From Treponema sp. (GTDB lineage: Bacteria > Spirochaetota > Spirochaetia > Treponematales > Treponemataceae), in NCBI GenBank assembly GCA_017963165.1, contig JAGCTZ010000145.1, positions 1 through 24,156 on the forward strand: DNA of 24,156 nt. Reading direction: 5' to 3'. Every line of letters begins with the position of its first letter. The stretch's first letter is position 1. The notes under the pieces were generated by a model. It saw nothing but the letters and a program-made list of their open reading frames with translations. It was not told the DNA's origin and made no database searches. The position numbers and the translations under genes were made by a program. Below, in pieces: positions 1 through 7,935 of the stretch.

Positions 1-1
1 C

Positions 2-2008
2 TACTGTAACAAGATTCATGCTATTCACGAAGTTCGTGGTAAGGACGGTGTTGGTGCTGTAATGGATAACATGGAACTGGAACGTGAACGTGGTATTACA
101 ATCCAGTCTGCTGCTACTCAGGTACAGTGGAAAGACTACACAATCAACCTTATCGACACACCGGGACACGTTGACTTTACTGTAGAAGTTGAACGCTCTC
201 TCCGCGTACTCGACGGTGCTATCATGATTTTGTGTGCCGTAGCAGGTGTTCAGTCTCAGTCAATTACTGTAGACCGCCAGCTTAAACGCTATCATGTACC
301 ACGTGTTGCATTTGTAAACAAGTGTGACCGCCAGGGTGCTAACCCACTTAAGGTAAGACTTCAGCTTCGCGAAAAGCTTGGTTTGAACGCTTACATGATG
401 GAACTTCCAATTGGTCTTGAAGACAAGCTCGAAGGTGTTGTTGACCTTGTTGGTATGAAAGCAATCTACTTTGACGGACCAAACGGTGAAGATGTTCGTA
501 TTGCAGAAATTCCAGCTGCTATGAAAGCAGATGCAGACAAATATCGTGAAGAACTTCTTGATGCTGCTTCTATGTTCGATGATTCTTTAATGGAAGAAAT
601 CATGGAAAACGGTTACGACGGTGTTGCAGAAGAAAAAATTATTGCTGCTATCCGTAAGGGTACTTTGGCAGAACAGTTTGTAGGTGTATTCTGTGGTTCT
701 GCTCACGTAAACAAAGGTATTCAGCCATTGCTTGATGCAGTTGTACGTTATCTTCCAGCTCCAGATGAAGTTAAGAACACAGCTTATGATTTGGATAACA
801 ATGAAGCAGAAGTTGTTCTTGAATCTGTTGATACAAAGCCAACTGTTGCTCTTGCATTCAAGCTTGATGATGGTCAGTATGGTCAGCTTACATATACTCG
901 TGTATATCAGGGAAAAATTAAGAAGGGTGAAGAGCTTTACAACACTCGTTCAAAGAAGAGATTCAAGGTTGGACGTCTTGTTCGTATGAACTCTGCTCAG
1001 ATGGAAGATATTACAGAAGGATGTGCAGGTGATATCGTAGCACTCTTTGGTGTTGACTGTGCTTCTGGTGATACATTCGTAAACGGTGGTATCAACTACT
1101 CAATGGCTTCTATGTACGTTCCAGAGCCTGTAATTTCTCTTTCTATCACTCCAAAAGATAAGAATGCAGAAATGCAGATGGGTAAGGCTCTTAACCGCTT
1201 TACTAAGGAAGACCCAACATTCCAGACATATACAGATCCAGAATCTGGTGAAACAATCATTAAGGGTATGGGCGAGCTTCACCTTGCAGTATACGTTGAA
1301 CGTATGAAGCGTGAATACAACTGTGAAGTTACAACTGGTGCTCCACAGGTTGCTTACCGCGAATCTATTACAACAACTGGTGACTTTAACTACACTCATA
1401 AGAAACAGACTGGTGGTTCTGGTCAGTACGGTCGTGTTGCCGGATTTATGGAACCATGTTCAGAAAAGGATTATGAATTTGTTGACTCTATTAAGGGAGG
1501 TGCAATCCCTAACGAATTCATCCCTTCTTGTGATAAAGGTTTCCGCAAGGCTATTACAGAAGGTTCTTTGATTGGTGCTCCAATCGTTGGTGTAAAGATT
1601 ACAATCAATGATGGTCAGTCACACCCGGTAGACTCTAACGATAACGCATTCCAGCAGGCAGCTATTGGTGCCTTCCGCGAAGGTTATGCAAAGGCTAAGC
1701 CGGTTATTCTTGAACCAATCATGAAGGTTCAGATGACTGCTCCTACAGAATTCCAGGGTAACCTCTTTGGTCTTATCAACCAGCGCCGTGGTGTAATCAT
1801 CGATTCAACAGATGAAAACAATACTTCTACTGTAAACGCAGAAGTTCCACTTTCAGAAATGTTCGGATTCTCTACAATCCTCCGTTCTTCTACTCAGGGT
1901 AAGGGTGAATTCACAATGGAATTTGAAAAATATGGTAAGGTTCCAAACAATGTTTCTGAAGAACTCCAGGCAAAATATAAAGCAGAAAGAGAAGCTGCAA
2001 AGAAATAA
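2..2008 (+). CDS. fusA: Elongation factor G, 5'-truncated by window edge
   Basis: Ribosomal translocase GTPase. The reading frame is open from base 2, so the gene starts upstream; 668 codons are visible. The missing N-terminus (about 25-30 residues, judged from the family's ~690-700) would hold the P-loop. Visible motifs are switch I ([13 protein letters not shown]), G3 DTPGHVDF, and G4 NKCD in place of the usual NKMD. Domains II to V follow, with [18 protein letters not shown] in domain III and [11 protein letters not shown] in domain IV. The G-domain stretch [18 protein letters not shown] with KRYHVP resembles the spirochaete/mitochondrial EF-G1 group more than the canonical FDAVGGVQPQSETVWRQ; that subgroup call is from memory. 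A start at the internal ATG at 62 was rejected because the frame and EF-G homology continue upstream. The P-loop gene lies 11 nt downstream, probably co-transcribed. Confidence 0.97.
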   Translation, partial: YCNKIHAIHEVRGKDGVGAVMDNMELERERGITIQSAATQVQWKDYTINLIDTPGHVDFTVEVERSLRVLDGAIMILCAVAGVQSQSITVDRQLKRYHVPRVAFVNKCDRQGANPLKVRLQLREKLGLNAYMMELPIGLEDKLEGVVDLVGMKAIYFDGPNGEDVRIAEIPAAMKADADKYREELLDAASMFDDSLMEEIMENGYDGVAEEKIIAAIRKGTLAEQFVGVFCGSAHVNKGIQPLLDAVVRYLPAPDEVKNTAYDLDNNEAEVVLESVDTKPTVALAFKLDDGQYGQLTYTRVYQGKIKKGEELYNTRSKKRFKVGRLVRMNSAQMEDITEGCAGDIVALFGVDCASGDTFVNGGINYSMASMYVPEPVISLSITPKDKNAEMQMGKALNRFTKEDPTFQTYTDPESGETIIKGMGELHLAVYVERMKREYNCEVTTGAPQVAYRESITTTGDFNYTHKKQTGGSGQYGRVAGFMEPCSEKDYEFVDSIKGGAIPNEFIPSCDKGFRKAITEGSLIGAPIVGVKITINDGQSHPVDSNDNAFQQAAIGAFREGYAKAKPVILEPIMKVQMTAPTEFQGNLFGLINQRRGVIIDSTDENNTSTVNAEVPLSEMFGFSTILRSSTQGKGEFTMEFEKYGKVPNNVSEELQAKYKAEREAAKK

Positions 2009-2019
2009 AGGAAGGATAT

Positions 2020-2679
2020 ATGGAAAAGAAAGACTTAATCAATCATAGTCCTGTTCGCTACTTTGACAATGCAACTTCTGCTGGACTCAAAGAAGGCGAA
2101 ATGGGTCTTATTACTGCAAAAAAGGGTCTTGGAAAGACTTCTGTTCTTGTTCAGTTAGGAATTGATTCTCTTTTGAACGACAAGACTCTTGTTCATGTTT
2201 CTTTTGATCAGCAGTCTTCAAACGTTATTGCCTGGTATTCAAGCATAATGGCCGAAATTGCTAAGAAAAAGAGCTTTAATCTTGACAGCGTAAATGAAGA
2301 AATTGTCCGCAACAGAACAATTTTGAACTTTAATCAGGAAACTTTCACTTTGCCAAAGGTTGTAAACACACTTAAGGCTCTTAAAGAAGGTGGAATTAAG
2401 CTTGATGCTGTAGTAGTTGACGGTCTTGATCTTGCAAAAACAACTTTAGATGATCTTAAATGCTTTGCAGACTTTATCAAGGCAGAAAAGATGACAGCAT
2501 GGTTCAGCTACACAAATGAAGCAGCTGACCTTAAGAATACTCTTGATGCTGACAAGCTTACTGCTTTTACAACTGTAGGTCACCTTGCAGCAAGTGGAAA
2601 CACTCTTTCCCTCACAGTTCTTAAGAATGGTGATGGAAAAGTTAATCTTGATGCTAAGACTTTGTTGTTTACTAAATAA
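2020..2679 (+). CDS. P-loop NTPase, RecA/KaiC-like fold, unknown role
   Basis: Cytoplasmic 219-aa protein with no signal peptide. A Walker A-like motif AKKGLGKTS lies at residues 33-41, and a Walker B-like strand VVVDG at about 131-135 follows a short predicted helix. This order and size fit a single RecA/KaiC/DnaB-type ATPase domain. I do not recognise a characterised family. A good SD (GGAAGGA) precedes ATG 2020. The gene sits 11 nt after fusA and is followed by an intrinsic terminator, so it is probably the last gene of the fusA transcript; a translation-linked role would be pure inference. No catalytic glutamate after Walker B is obvious, so active hydrolysis is uncertain. Confidence 0.85.
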   Translation: MEKKDLINHSPVRYFDNATSAGLKEGEMGLITAKKGLGKTSVLVQLGIDSLLNDKTLVHVSFDQQSSNVIAWYSSIMAEIAKKKSFNLDSVNEEIVRNRTILNFNQETFTLPKVVNTLKALKEGGIKLDAVVVDGLDLAKTTLDDLKCFADFIKAEKMTAWFSYTNEAADLKNTLDADKLTAFTTVGHLAASGNTLSLTVLKNGDGKVNLDAKTLLFTK

Positions 2680-2701
2680 TTTTAGTTATAACGACTAAAA
2701 G

Positions 2702-2734
2702 AACGGGAACTGTCCATCAGTTCCCGTTTTTTTT
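2702..2734 (+). terminator. Intrinsic terminator after fusA and P-loop gene
   Basis: An 11-bp perfect stem, AACGGGAACTG (2702-2712) with CAGTTCCCGTT (2718-2728), closes a 5-nt loop (TCCAT). It runs straight into a tract of eight T (2727-2734). It sits 22 nt after the stop codon of the P-loop gene and ends the fusA transcript. Confidence 0.93.
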
Positions 2735-2830
2735 GCGGGGGTTTTAGGGGGCGGCAGCCACCTAGGAGAGGGGGTAGCGGAAAACCGCAGGTTTGAAGCG
2801 AGGGGGAGACTTCCCCCTCCCTATTTACTA
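2735..2830. repeat. G-rich intergenic element with two hairpins
   Basis: Stretch far richer in G than its AT-rich surroundings, between the fusA terminator and the gene at 2860. It contains GCGG-AAAA-CCGC (2777-2788) and GAGGGGGA (2800-2807) pairing with TCCCCCTC (2812-2819) across a 4-nt loop. No convincing ORF or tRNA is present. Base composition and hairpins suggest a dispersed intergenic repeat, but only one copy is in this window. Confidence 0.4.
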
Positions 2831-2852
2831 TTCCCAAAAAATTAGTTACATT
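2824..2852 (+). promoter_or_regulatory. Putative promoter of membrane protein gene
   Basis: TTTACT (2824-2829), 17-nt spacer, TACATT (2847-2852), then 7 nt to ATG 2860. There is no SD before this ATG, so the transcript may be leaderless. Both boxes are imperfect. Confidence 0.4.
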
Positions 2853-2859
2853 TAGAGAC

Positions 2860-3681
2860 ATGTACGGATTTTTACTTAAGAAAAATTTTTGCGACGGATG
2901 GGATAATCTGTTTTCTGTCGTTGTTGTTAATGTGCTTTTCCTTATAAGCATGGTTGGAATTGTTATTTTGAGCTCGTTTGTTACTTCAAAGCTGGGTGAC
3001 GATACAACTAATATGACCTTTTACCTTATTCAGACAGGAATTCTGTTTCTTGGTATTTTTATTGCCTGCATTTTTACTTTTTCCTACGGAGAACTTTCGG
3101 TAAAAATTGCTAATTTCGAAGGCTTTCATTTTCTTGAATTCTTTAAGAATATTCCACATCTTTTAAAGGATGCTTTGCTTTTTTCACTTCTTGTAACAGT
3201 GATTATTTTTGTTTCGGCATACAGCATTCATTTTTATTTATTTGAGCAGCAGTCGCTTATGAGTCTTTTTGTTGGTGCCCTGCTTATATGGATTGATGTT
3301 TTCCTGCTGCTTGCGTTCCAATGGTTTGTGCCTATAAGAAGCACCTTTCATAATTCCTTTGGAAAATGTATAAAAAAATGCTTCATTATCTTTATGGATA
3401 ATACAGGCTTTTCTGTTTTTATGGGCTTTTATATTCTTATTCTTATGGTGCTTTCTGTTCTGCCGATTGGATTTTTCCCTTCTGTTGCGGGCATTTCTAT
3501 TGCAAAACAGAATGCGTTCCGTATAAGAATGTACAAATATGATTATCTTGAACAGCATCCGGAACTCAAGACTCCACGCGAACGAAGAAAAATTCCTTGG
3601 GAAGAGCTTATTTATGAAGACAGAGAAGCTCTTGGTCCACGTAAGCTCCGTTCTTTCCTTTTCCCTTGGAAGGAAGAATAG
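2860..3681 (+). CDS. Polytopic inner-membrane protein, uncharacterised
   Basis: 273 aa with about five or six hydrophobic segments (roughly residues 18-42, 55-80, 107-130, 132-158, 182-210). The C-terminal tail (about 228-273) is charged and presumably cytoplasmic, with a PRERRKIPWEELIYEDREAL stretch. Topology and size recall DUF624/YesL-like membrane proteins, but I cannot assign it firmly. No SD precedes ATG 2860; a -10-like TACATT ends 7 nt upstream. marR begins 15 nt after the stop, so the two may be co-expressed. Confidence 0.8.
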   Translation: MYGFLLKKNFCDGWDNLFSVVVVNVLFLISMVGIVILSSFVTSKLGDDTTNMTFYLIQTGILFLGIFIACIFTFSYGELSVKIANFEGFHFLEFFKNIPHLLKDALLFSLLVTVIIFVSAYSIHFYLFEQQSLMSLFVGALLIWIDVFLLLAFQWFVPIRSTFHNSFGKCIKKCFIIFMDNTGFSVFMGFYILILMVLSVLPIGFFPSVAGISIAKQNAFRIRMYKYDYLEQHPELKTPRERRKIPWEELIYEDREALGPRKLRSFLFPWKEE

Positions 3682-3696
3682 TAAACTTATTTTTGT

Positions 3697-4143
3697 ATGA
3701 TGCAGGAAACAGACACCAGCATTGCAAAGGTTTCTCAGCTTCACTCAATTACGGCAGATTTTTTAAAAAAACGTCTCTCCGAAAAAGGGTTTGATGATTT
3801 TGCTTCTTCGCACGGATATATTCTTTATCAGCTTAGCAAAAATCCTGAAATTACAATGAAGGAGCTGTCTGCAAAAATAAACCGCGACAAATCTACAACA
3901 ACAGTGCTTGTACGCAAACTTGAGCAGGCCGGGCTTGTAAAAGTGACAGTTGATTCAAACGACAAACGAAACAAGCTGCTTGCCCTAACCTCTAAAGGCA
4001 CGGAATATAATCAGATGACGCAGGAACTTTCTGAAGAACTGCTTGCAACCTTTTATAAAGGCTTTTCAGAGGACGAAAAAAGAGATTTTTGCGGTTACCT
4101 TAACAGAATCAAGGATAATTTTACCAGAACCTCAGATTCATAA
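3697..4143 (+). CDS. MarR-family transcriptional regulator
   Basis: 148-aa winged-helix DNA-binding protein. The HTH/wing region spans about residues 45-110: ITMKELSAKINRDKSTTTVL, then KLEQAGLVKV, then DSNDKRNKLLALTSKG, the typical MarR recognition helix plus D.RDKR-like wing. MarR proteins act as dimers and usually repress nearby promoters, often released by small ligands. The target here is unknown; the palindromic promoter at 5513-5534 is a local candidate. The start is uncertain: ATG 3697 and ATG 3700 are adjacent. A TATTTT box at 3688-3693 lies 6 nt before ATG 3700, and no SD is well placed (AAGGAAG at 3670-3676 is about 20 nt away). The 3' end overlaps the convergent phosphatase gene by 23 bp. 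Confidence 0.93.
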   Translation: MMQETDTSIAKVSQLHSITADFLKKRLSEKGFDDFASSHGYILYQLSKNPEITMKELSAKINRDKSTTTVLVRKLEQAGLVKVTVDSNDKRNKLLALTSKGTEYNQMTQELSEELLATFYKGFSEDEKRDFCGYLNRIKDNFTRTSDS

Positions 4144-5374
4144 CTGTAATATCATCAGGAAGCAGCGACTGCTGAACCCAGTCTGTTACAGTTTTTTCGA
4201 TTTTCTTTTCGGCTTCGTAATCATCGGTTTTATAAAGCTCACCAAAGAAAGCCTTTGTACGAGGTTCATCATAGCGTTCGCCATTATAACTCTGCATATC
4301 GGTAAAACCATCCGAATACAAATCAATCTGAAGACCAGACTTCATAGGCATTCTGTATGGGCCTTTCTTTGAATCTGTAATTGCATCTGCAACTGCACCC
4401 ATTCCAAACGGAGGAAGTGTTGGTGTCAAAGTTGCTACACGAACCTTACCGGAATCATCCTTAAGGAACGCAAAAGCATTTGTATGACCACAATTGTACA
4501 GGCTTACTGTTTTAGCTTTATTATCTACATAACAAATTGCACCAGTAATAAAGTTTCCCATAGGAACAATTTCCTGAAGGAAGCGGTCCAGCATTACTAC
4601 AAGCTTACCCGAAGATAGCTTAGAGGCATCCTGAACAGAAAGCATAGAGAAAATTGAACCTAAAGTCACCGTAAGCAATGCCGCAGAAACATTTTTTCCA
4701 GAAACGTCAAAACATCCGACAATATAACGGTCTTCGCAAAGCTCTTTTACAATATAATAGTCTCCGCCAACAGCATTTGCCATTTTATTCCAGATGCATA
4801 CGCCAAAAGGCAGATTTTTTGTATCGGAATTCTTTTTGAGCATATTCTGTTGAATTTCTGCTGCTTTTGCTAAATCTTGGGCGCGCAGTTCTTCAAGTCG
4901 TTCGTTCATTTTGGCAATTGACATAATGCCATAAAAACTGCGGTTATTTATAAGGACTACAATATGCTTTGTTTCAATTTTGATAGCGGTTTCATTAACC
5001 TTTGCTGCAACTTTTTCTATAAAATCTCTTGTGTTCAAAGTAAAAGGACATTGTTTTACATAATCACCACAAGTTTTAGAACCAAACAGTTTAAAGCCAG
5101 AACCCTGATTTTTTGTAACAAAATCACGCTCTACAACTCCAATTACGGCATCATCTTCTTCGATTGGCACTGCAGTCAGATCCGGCTGCTGTTCAAATAA
5201 TTCTCGGATTACATCAAGACTTGCGCTACTGCTTACAGGCTCAATAACCATTGCAATTGAACCGACCTGTCTTTCATTAAAACTGTTTTCAAAACCTGTT
5301 TTCTTTACTTCGATTGTACTTTTTTCTTCCAAATCTTCAGAAAAAAAAGAGCTATCAATTACTTCTTCTTCCAT
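4121..5374 (-). CDS. PP2C (SpoIIE/RsbU-type) phosphatase with CBS-like input domain
   Basis: 417 aa, cytoplasmic. Residues ~37-155 look like a divergent CBS pair (LTAVPIEEDDAVIGVVERD in the first unit; HIVVLINNRSFYGIMSIA in the second), which would sense a nucleotide or other ligand. A helical linker (~155-182, LAKAAEIQQNMLKK) is typical of RsbU-like proteins. The SpoIIE-type PP2C domain follows with metal and active-site motifs GGDYY (203-207), DVSGKNVSA (223-231), CGHTNAF (295-301), DGFTD (355-359) and DDIT (407-410), all apparently intact. Relatives dephosphorylate anti-anti-sigma (STAS) proteins in partner-switching pathways; no STAS or kinase partner is in this window. SD AGGGG lies 9 nt before the start. 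Confidence 0.93.
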   Translation of the reverse strand: MEEEVIDSSFFSEDLEEKSTIEVKKTGFENSFNERQVGSIAMVIEPVSSSASLDVIRELFEQQPDLTAVPIEEDDAVIGVVERDFVTKNQGSGFKLFGSKTCGDYVKQCPFTLNTRDFIEKVAAKVNETAIKIETKHIVVLINNRSFYGIMSIAKMNERLEELRAQDLAKAAEIQQNMLKKNSDTKNLPFGVCIWNKMANAVGGDYYIVKELCEDRYIVGCFDVSGKNVSAALLTVTLGSIFSMLSVQDASKLSSGKLVVMLDRFLQEIVPMGNFITGAICYVDNKAKTVSLYNCGHTNAFAFLKDDSGKVRVATLTPTLPPFGMGAVADAITDSKKGPYRMPMKSGLQIDLYSDGFTDMQSYNGERYDEPRTKAFFGELYKTDDYEAEKKIEKTVTDWVQQSLLPDDITVMNLRFW

Positions 5375-5403
5375 AAGAGATTTCCCCTATACGTTTTTCT
5401 TTT

Positions 5404-5432
5404 ATTATAAGTCCGAAATCTTCTATTGTAAA
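5404..5432 (-). promoter_or_regulatory. Promoter of the CBS-PP2C phosphatase gene
   Basis: Reading the minus strand: TTTACA (5432-5427), 17-nt spacer, TATAAT (5409-5404). The predicted start near 5397 leaves a ~23-nt leader containing the SD AGGGG. It is a conventional promoter, in contrast to the leaderless arrangements elsewhere in the window. Confidence 0.7.
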
Positions 5433-5507
5433 GAAAAAAAAGAATAGGTTTGGGCATAGATGTATAGTTTATAGGGCAGTTTATGGGACCGGTCACAGTT
5501 AATGCTC

Positions 5508-5536
5508 TTGACAATAGTTTTATATAAAACTATTAT
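5508..5536 (+). promoter_or_regulatory. Promoter of the BMP importer operon
   Basis: Perfect TTGACA (5508-5513), 17-nt spacer, TATTAT (5531-5536), then 6 nt to ATG 5543. The expected transcription start coincides with the start codon, and there is no SD, so the mRNA is probably leaderless. Confidence 0.8.
5513..5534. promoter_or_regulatory. 22-bp perfect palindrome, putative operator
   Basis: The half-site AATAGTTTTAT is followed directly by its exact reverse complement. It spans the last base of the -35 box, the entire spacer and the first four bases of the -10 box. That placement is ideal for a dimeric repressor blocking RNA polymerase. The cognate regulator is unknown; a MarR gene lies 1.4 kb away. 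Confidence 0.65.
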
Positions 5537-5542
5537 ATCTGC

Positions 5543-6544
5543 ATGAAAAAATTTATTTTATCTCTCATTATTTTGGTTTCAATTTTATTTGTTTCCTGCT
5601 ATCCAGCAAAAAGCGGGAATCGTAACATCGCAGTTTTCATTCCTGGAATCTGTGCAGACAGCCCTACTTATGCAATGCTTCGCGATGGAGTTATTCAGGC
5701 TGTAGATGATTATAACTATGGAAAGGCTGATGAAAAAAAGACTCACCTTTATGTACTCGAAGCTGGAACAAACCAGTCGGAATGGCCTGCAAAAATCACG
5801 GCACTGGCTGCAGAGCAGAAGTATGATGTAATTATTTCTTCCAACCCTTCCCTGCCGGAAATTGTTACTCCAATTATAGAGCAATTCCCTAGCCAGAAGT
5901 TTATTCTTCTTGATGCTGAATGTGCCGGCAACAAAAATATCTGTACTGTCTGCTATAATCAATATGAACAGGCATATTTAACGGGTTATATCGGTGGCTT
6001 GATGTCTAAATCGCATAAGCTTGGACTTATTGCTGCACAGGAATATCCTGTTATGAACAACATCATTTATCCTTATTTTGTAAAGGGTGCAAAGGATGCA
6101 AATGCTTCGTCTACAGTAGAGTTTTCTATTGTAGGAAACTGGTATGACGCAAACAAAGGTGCAATGCTTGCAGATATTCTTTATTCAAATGGTGTTGATG
6201 TTGTATTGCCAATTTGTGGTGGTGCTTCACAAGGTGTAATCAATTCTGCTGTAAACAACGGAACATACATTACCTGGTTTGATAACAACGGCTTTGATAA
6301 AGCCCCAGGAACAATTATTTCCAGTACAGTAATGAAGCAGCAGGAGCTTTCTAATATCATGACGACAGAATTCCTTAATGGAAAAACTGCCTGGGGAACT
6401 GCAAAAATGTTTGGTGTAAAAGATGGCTTTGTTGATTTTGTTCAGGATGATGAGCTTTATGAATCGACAGTGCCTGCAGATGTTCGTGGTAAAATGGCAG
6501 CATTAGTTGATTCAATTAAGAAAGGAGAAAAAGAAATACAATAA
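5543..6544 (+). CDS. BMP-family substrate-binding lipoprotein (RfuA/PnrA-like)
   Basis: 333 aa, exported and lipidated: signal segment residues 1-18, spirochaete-type lipobox FVSC with Cys19. The mature part is a BMP-type periplasmic-binding fold of type I. It is the binding subunit for the ABC importer encoded directly downstream. Nucleoside binders such as PnrA/TmpC carry a D..FN...W.G-like motif after strand 1; here the equivalent is FIPGICADSPTYAMLRDG. Together with NQSEWPAKI and YNQYEQAYLTGYIGGL this looks closer, from memory, to treponemal RfuA (riboflavin binding). Substrate is therefore open: flavin or purine nucleoside. No SD precedes ATG 5543, and the -10 box ends 6 nt upstream. Confidence 0.92.
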   Translation: MKKFILSLIILVSILFVSCYPAKSGNRNIAVFIPGICADSPTYAMLRDGVIQAVDDYNYGKADEKKTHLYVLEAGTNQSEWPAKITALAAEQKYDVIISSNPSLPEIVTPIIEQFPSQKFILLDAECAGNKNICTVCYNQYEQAYLTGYIGGLMSKSHKLGLIAAQEYPVMNNIIYPYFVKGAKDANASSTVEFSIVGNWYDANKGAMLADILYSNGVDVVLPICGGASQGVINSAVNNGTYITWFDNNGFDKAPGTIISSTVMKQQELSNIMTTEFLNGKTAWGTAKMFGVKDGFVDFVQDDELYESTVPADVRGKMAALVDSIKKGEKEIQ

Positions 6545-6561
6545 TAACGTAAATACATCTT

Positions 6562-7935
6562 ATGACCTTAGAACTTCGTGACATCTGCCTCAGCTATTCA
6601 AAAAAAACTGTTCTCGACAATTTGTGTATTACCTTTAGAGGAGGAGAAATCCACGCCCTCTTGGGTGAAAACGGCGCCGGCAAATCTACAACTGCAAATA
6701 TAATCTGCGGTGAAGTAAAACCAGAATCCGGCTCTATTTTAATTGATGGTGAGCAGATTGAACTTAATTCTCCAAAAACAGCAATTACACATGGAATCTG
6801 TTATGTTCATCAGCGACCAATGCTTGCAGATTATATTTCGGTAAAAGAAAACATTCTGCTTGGCCTTAAAAAGGAATTAAAAAAAGAGATTCCTGTTATT
6901 ACGCAAAAATGGATTCCAGGTGTAAACCTTAATGCTTTTGTAAAGAATTTTGGAGCCGACACACGTTTCTTTATTGCTTTGTGTATAGCGCTGATTAAAC
7001 ACCCTTCCCTTCTTATTCTTGATGAACCGACGGCGCTTTTAGATGAAGAACAACGTGTTTTTTTATATAACAATCTTCGTACGCTTGCCAACGACGGAAT
7101 GAACATTATTGTTATTACACATAATTTTGATGAAGCCGAAAATTACTGCGATACAATTGATTTTTTAGAAGACGGAAGACTTGCAGAAAAAAAACAGCTG
7201 CCGGCTTTAAATGTATCGTATAAGTCCGAAGATATGTCTAAAAAGGAAGTTTTGAGCTTTCATAATATTTCGACAATTCATGACAAAAGACAAAACCTTA
7301 TTCCTCTTTTTGATGTAAGCTTTGACGTTGCAAAAGGTGCAATCACGCTTATTAAAGGTCTGGCTGAAGATGGATTAGATACACTAGAGGAAGTTGTTAC
7401 TGAAAGGGCCCTTCGACAAGCTCAGGGACCCCATAACAGCAGCTCAGGGGCCCTGAGCAAAAAAGTGGAGTCCCTGTGCAAAAAAGTGGGGTTCCTGAGC
7501 CTGTCGAAGGGCCGCCAGAACATCGGCATTATCCCTACGAACAGAAAATATATCGGGTCAAATCCAAACCTTACTGTAGAACAGATGCTCACGACAGCGC
7601 TGACAATCCCGGAAAAAGAAAAGCCGGCCGCAGCCCTTGAGATGATTAAAAACAGCGGTGTAGATATTCAGCCGCAGGAAAAATGTTCATGCCTTTCCGG
7701 CGGGATGCTACAAAAGCTTATGTTTGAACGTGAGCTTTATGGTTCTCCTGAATTCCTTATTCTTTGTAATCCATTGCAGGGATTGGACACAGCAACCTGT
7801 ACAAGAACCTGTGGAAGAATAAAAGAAGCTGCGCAGAAGGGCGCGTATGTACTTATTCTTTCGTATGGAGCATTTCCTTCAGGTTTCTGTGATATTCAAT
7901 ATAAGCTTTCAAACGGTAAGCTGGAGGTTGTGTAA
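6562..7935 (+). CDS. Double-domain ABC transporter ATPase (BMP/sugar type) with in-frame repeat insert
   Basis: 457 aa, RbsA/MglA-like architecture, energising the BMP importer. NBD1 has Walker A GENGAGKST, a Q-loop (YVHQRP), Walker B plus catalytic Glu (LLILDEPTALLD) and H-loop (VITHNF). Its signature motif is lost: FGADTRF stands where LSxGxQ is expected, and its helical domain is short. NBD2 is complementary: Walker A is degenerate (GLAEDGLDTLEE) and Walker B reads LILCNPLQGLD without Asp/Glu, but the signature LSGGMLQK is intact. This predicts one working ATP site. Residues ~282-318 are encoded by a palindromic repeat (see the repeat entry). The gene is 17 nt after the lipoprotein gene, with no clear SD. 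The usual family length is ~500. Confidence 0.9.
   Translation: MTLELRDICLSYSKKTVLDNLCITFRGGEIHALLGENGAGKSTTANIICGEVKPESGSILIDGEQIELNSPKTAITHGICYVHQRPMLADYISVKENILLGLKKELKKEIPVITQKWIPGVNLNAFVKNFGADTRFFIALCIALIKHPSLLILDEPTALLDEEQRVFLYNNLRTLANDGMNIIVITHNFDEAENYCDTIDFLEDGRLAEKKQLPALNVSYKSEDMSKKEVLSFHNISTIHDKRQNLIPLFDVSFDVAKGAITLIKGLAEDGLDTLEEVVTERALRQAQGPHNSSSGALSKKVESLCKKVGFLSLSKGRQNIGIIPTNRKYIGSNPNLTVEQMLTTALTIPEKEKPAAALEMIKNSGVDIQPQEKCSCLSGGMLQKLMFERELYGSPEFLILCNPLQGLDTATCTRTCGRIKEAAQKGAYVLILSYGAFPSGFCDIQYKLSNGKLEVV
7406..7513. repeat. Palindromic repeat inserted in frame in the ABC ATPase gene (copy A)
   Basis: Arms GGGCCCTTCGACAAGCTCAG... (7406-7431) and, inverted, ...CTGAGCCTGTCGAAGGGCC (7488-7513) pair nearly perfectly. 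Inside are GCTCAGGG/CCCTGAGC (7442-7458) and two tandem 21-bp units (7457-7477, 7478-7498). Total length is 108 bp, exactly 36 codons, with no stop in frame. It is translated as ALRQAQGP...LSLSKGR. The same arm sequence recurs at 9669-9694. Confidence 0.85.

Noticed and set aside
3238..3744. 168-codon minus-strand ORF
   Set aside because: Antisense to the membrane protein and marR, Lys/Arg/His-rich, no SD.
5433..5542. FMN or purine riboswitch before the BMP importer operon
   Set aside because: The predicted transcription start is at the ATG, and no riboswitch-like conserved loops were seen upstream.
7457..7498. CRISPR-like tandem repeat
   Set aside because: Only two direct 21-bp units with no spacers, and they belong to the palindromic element.
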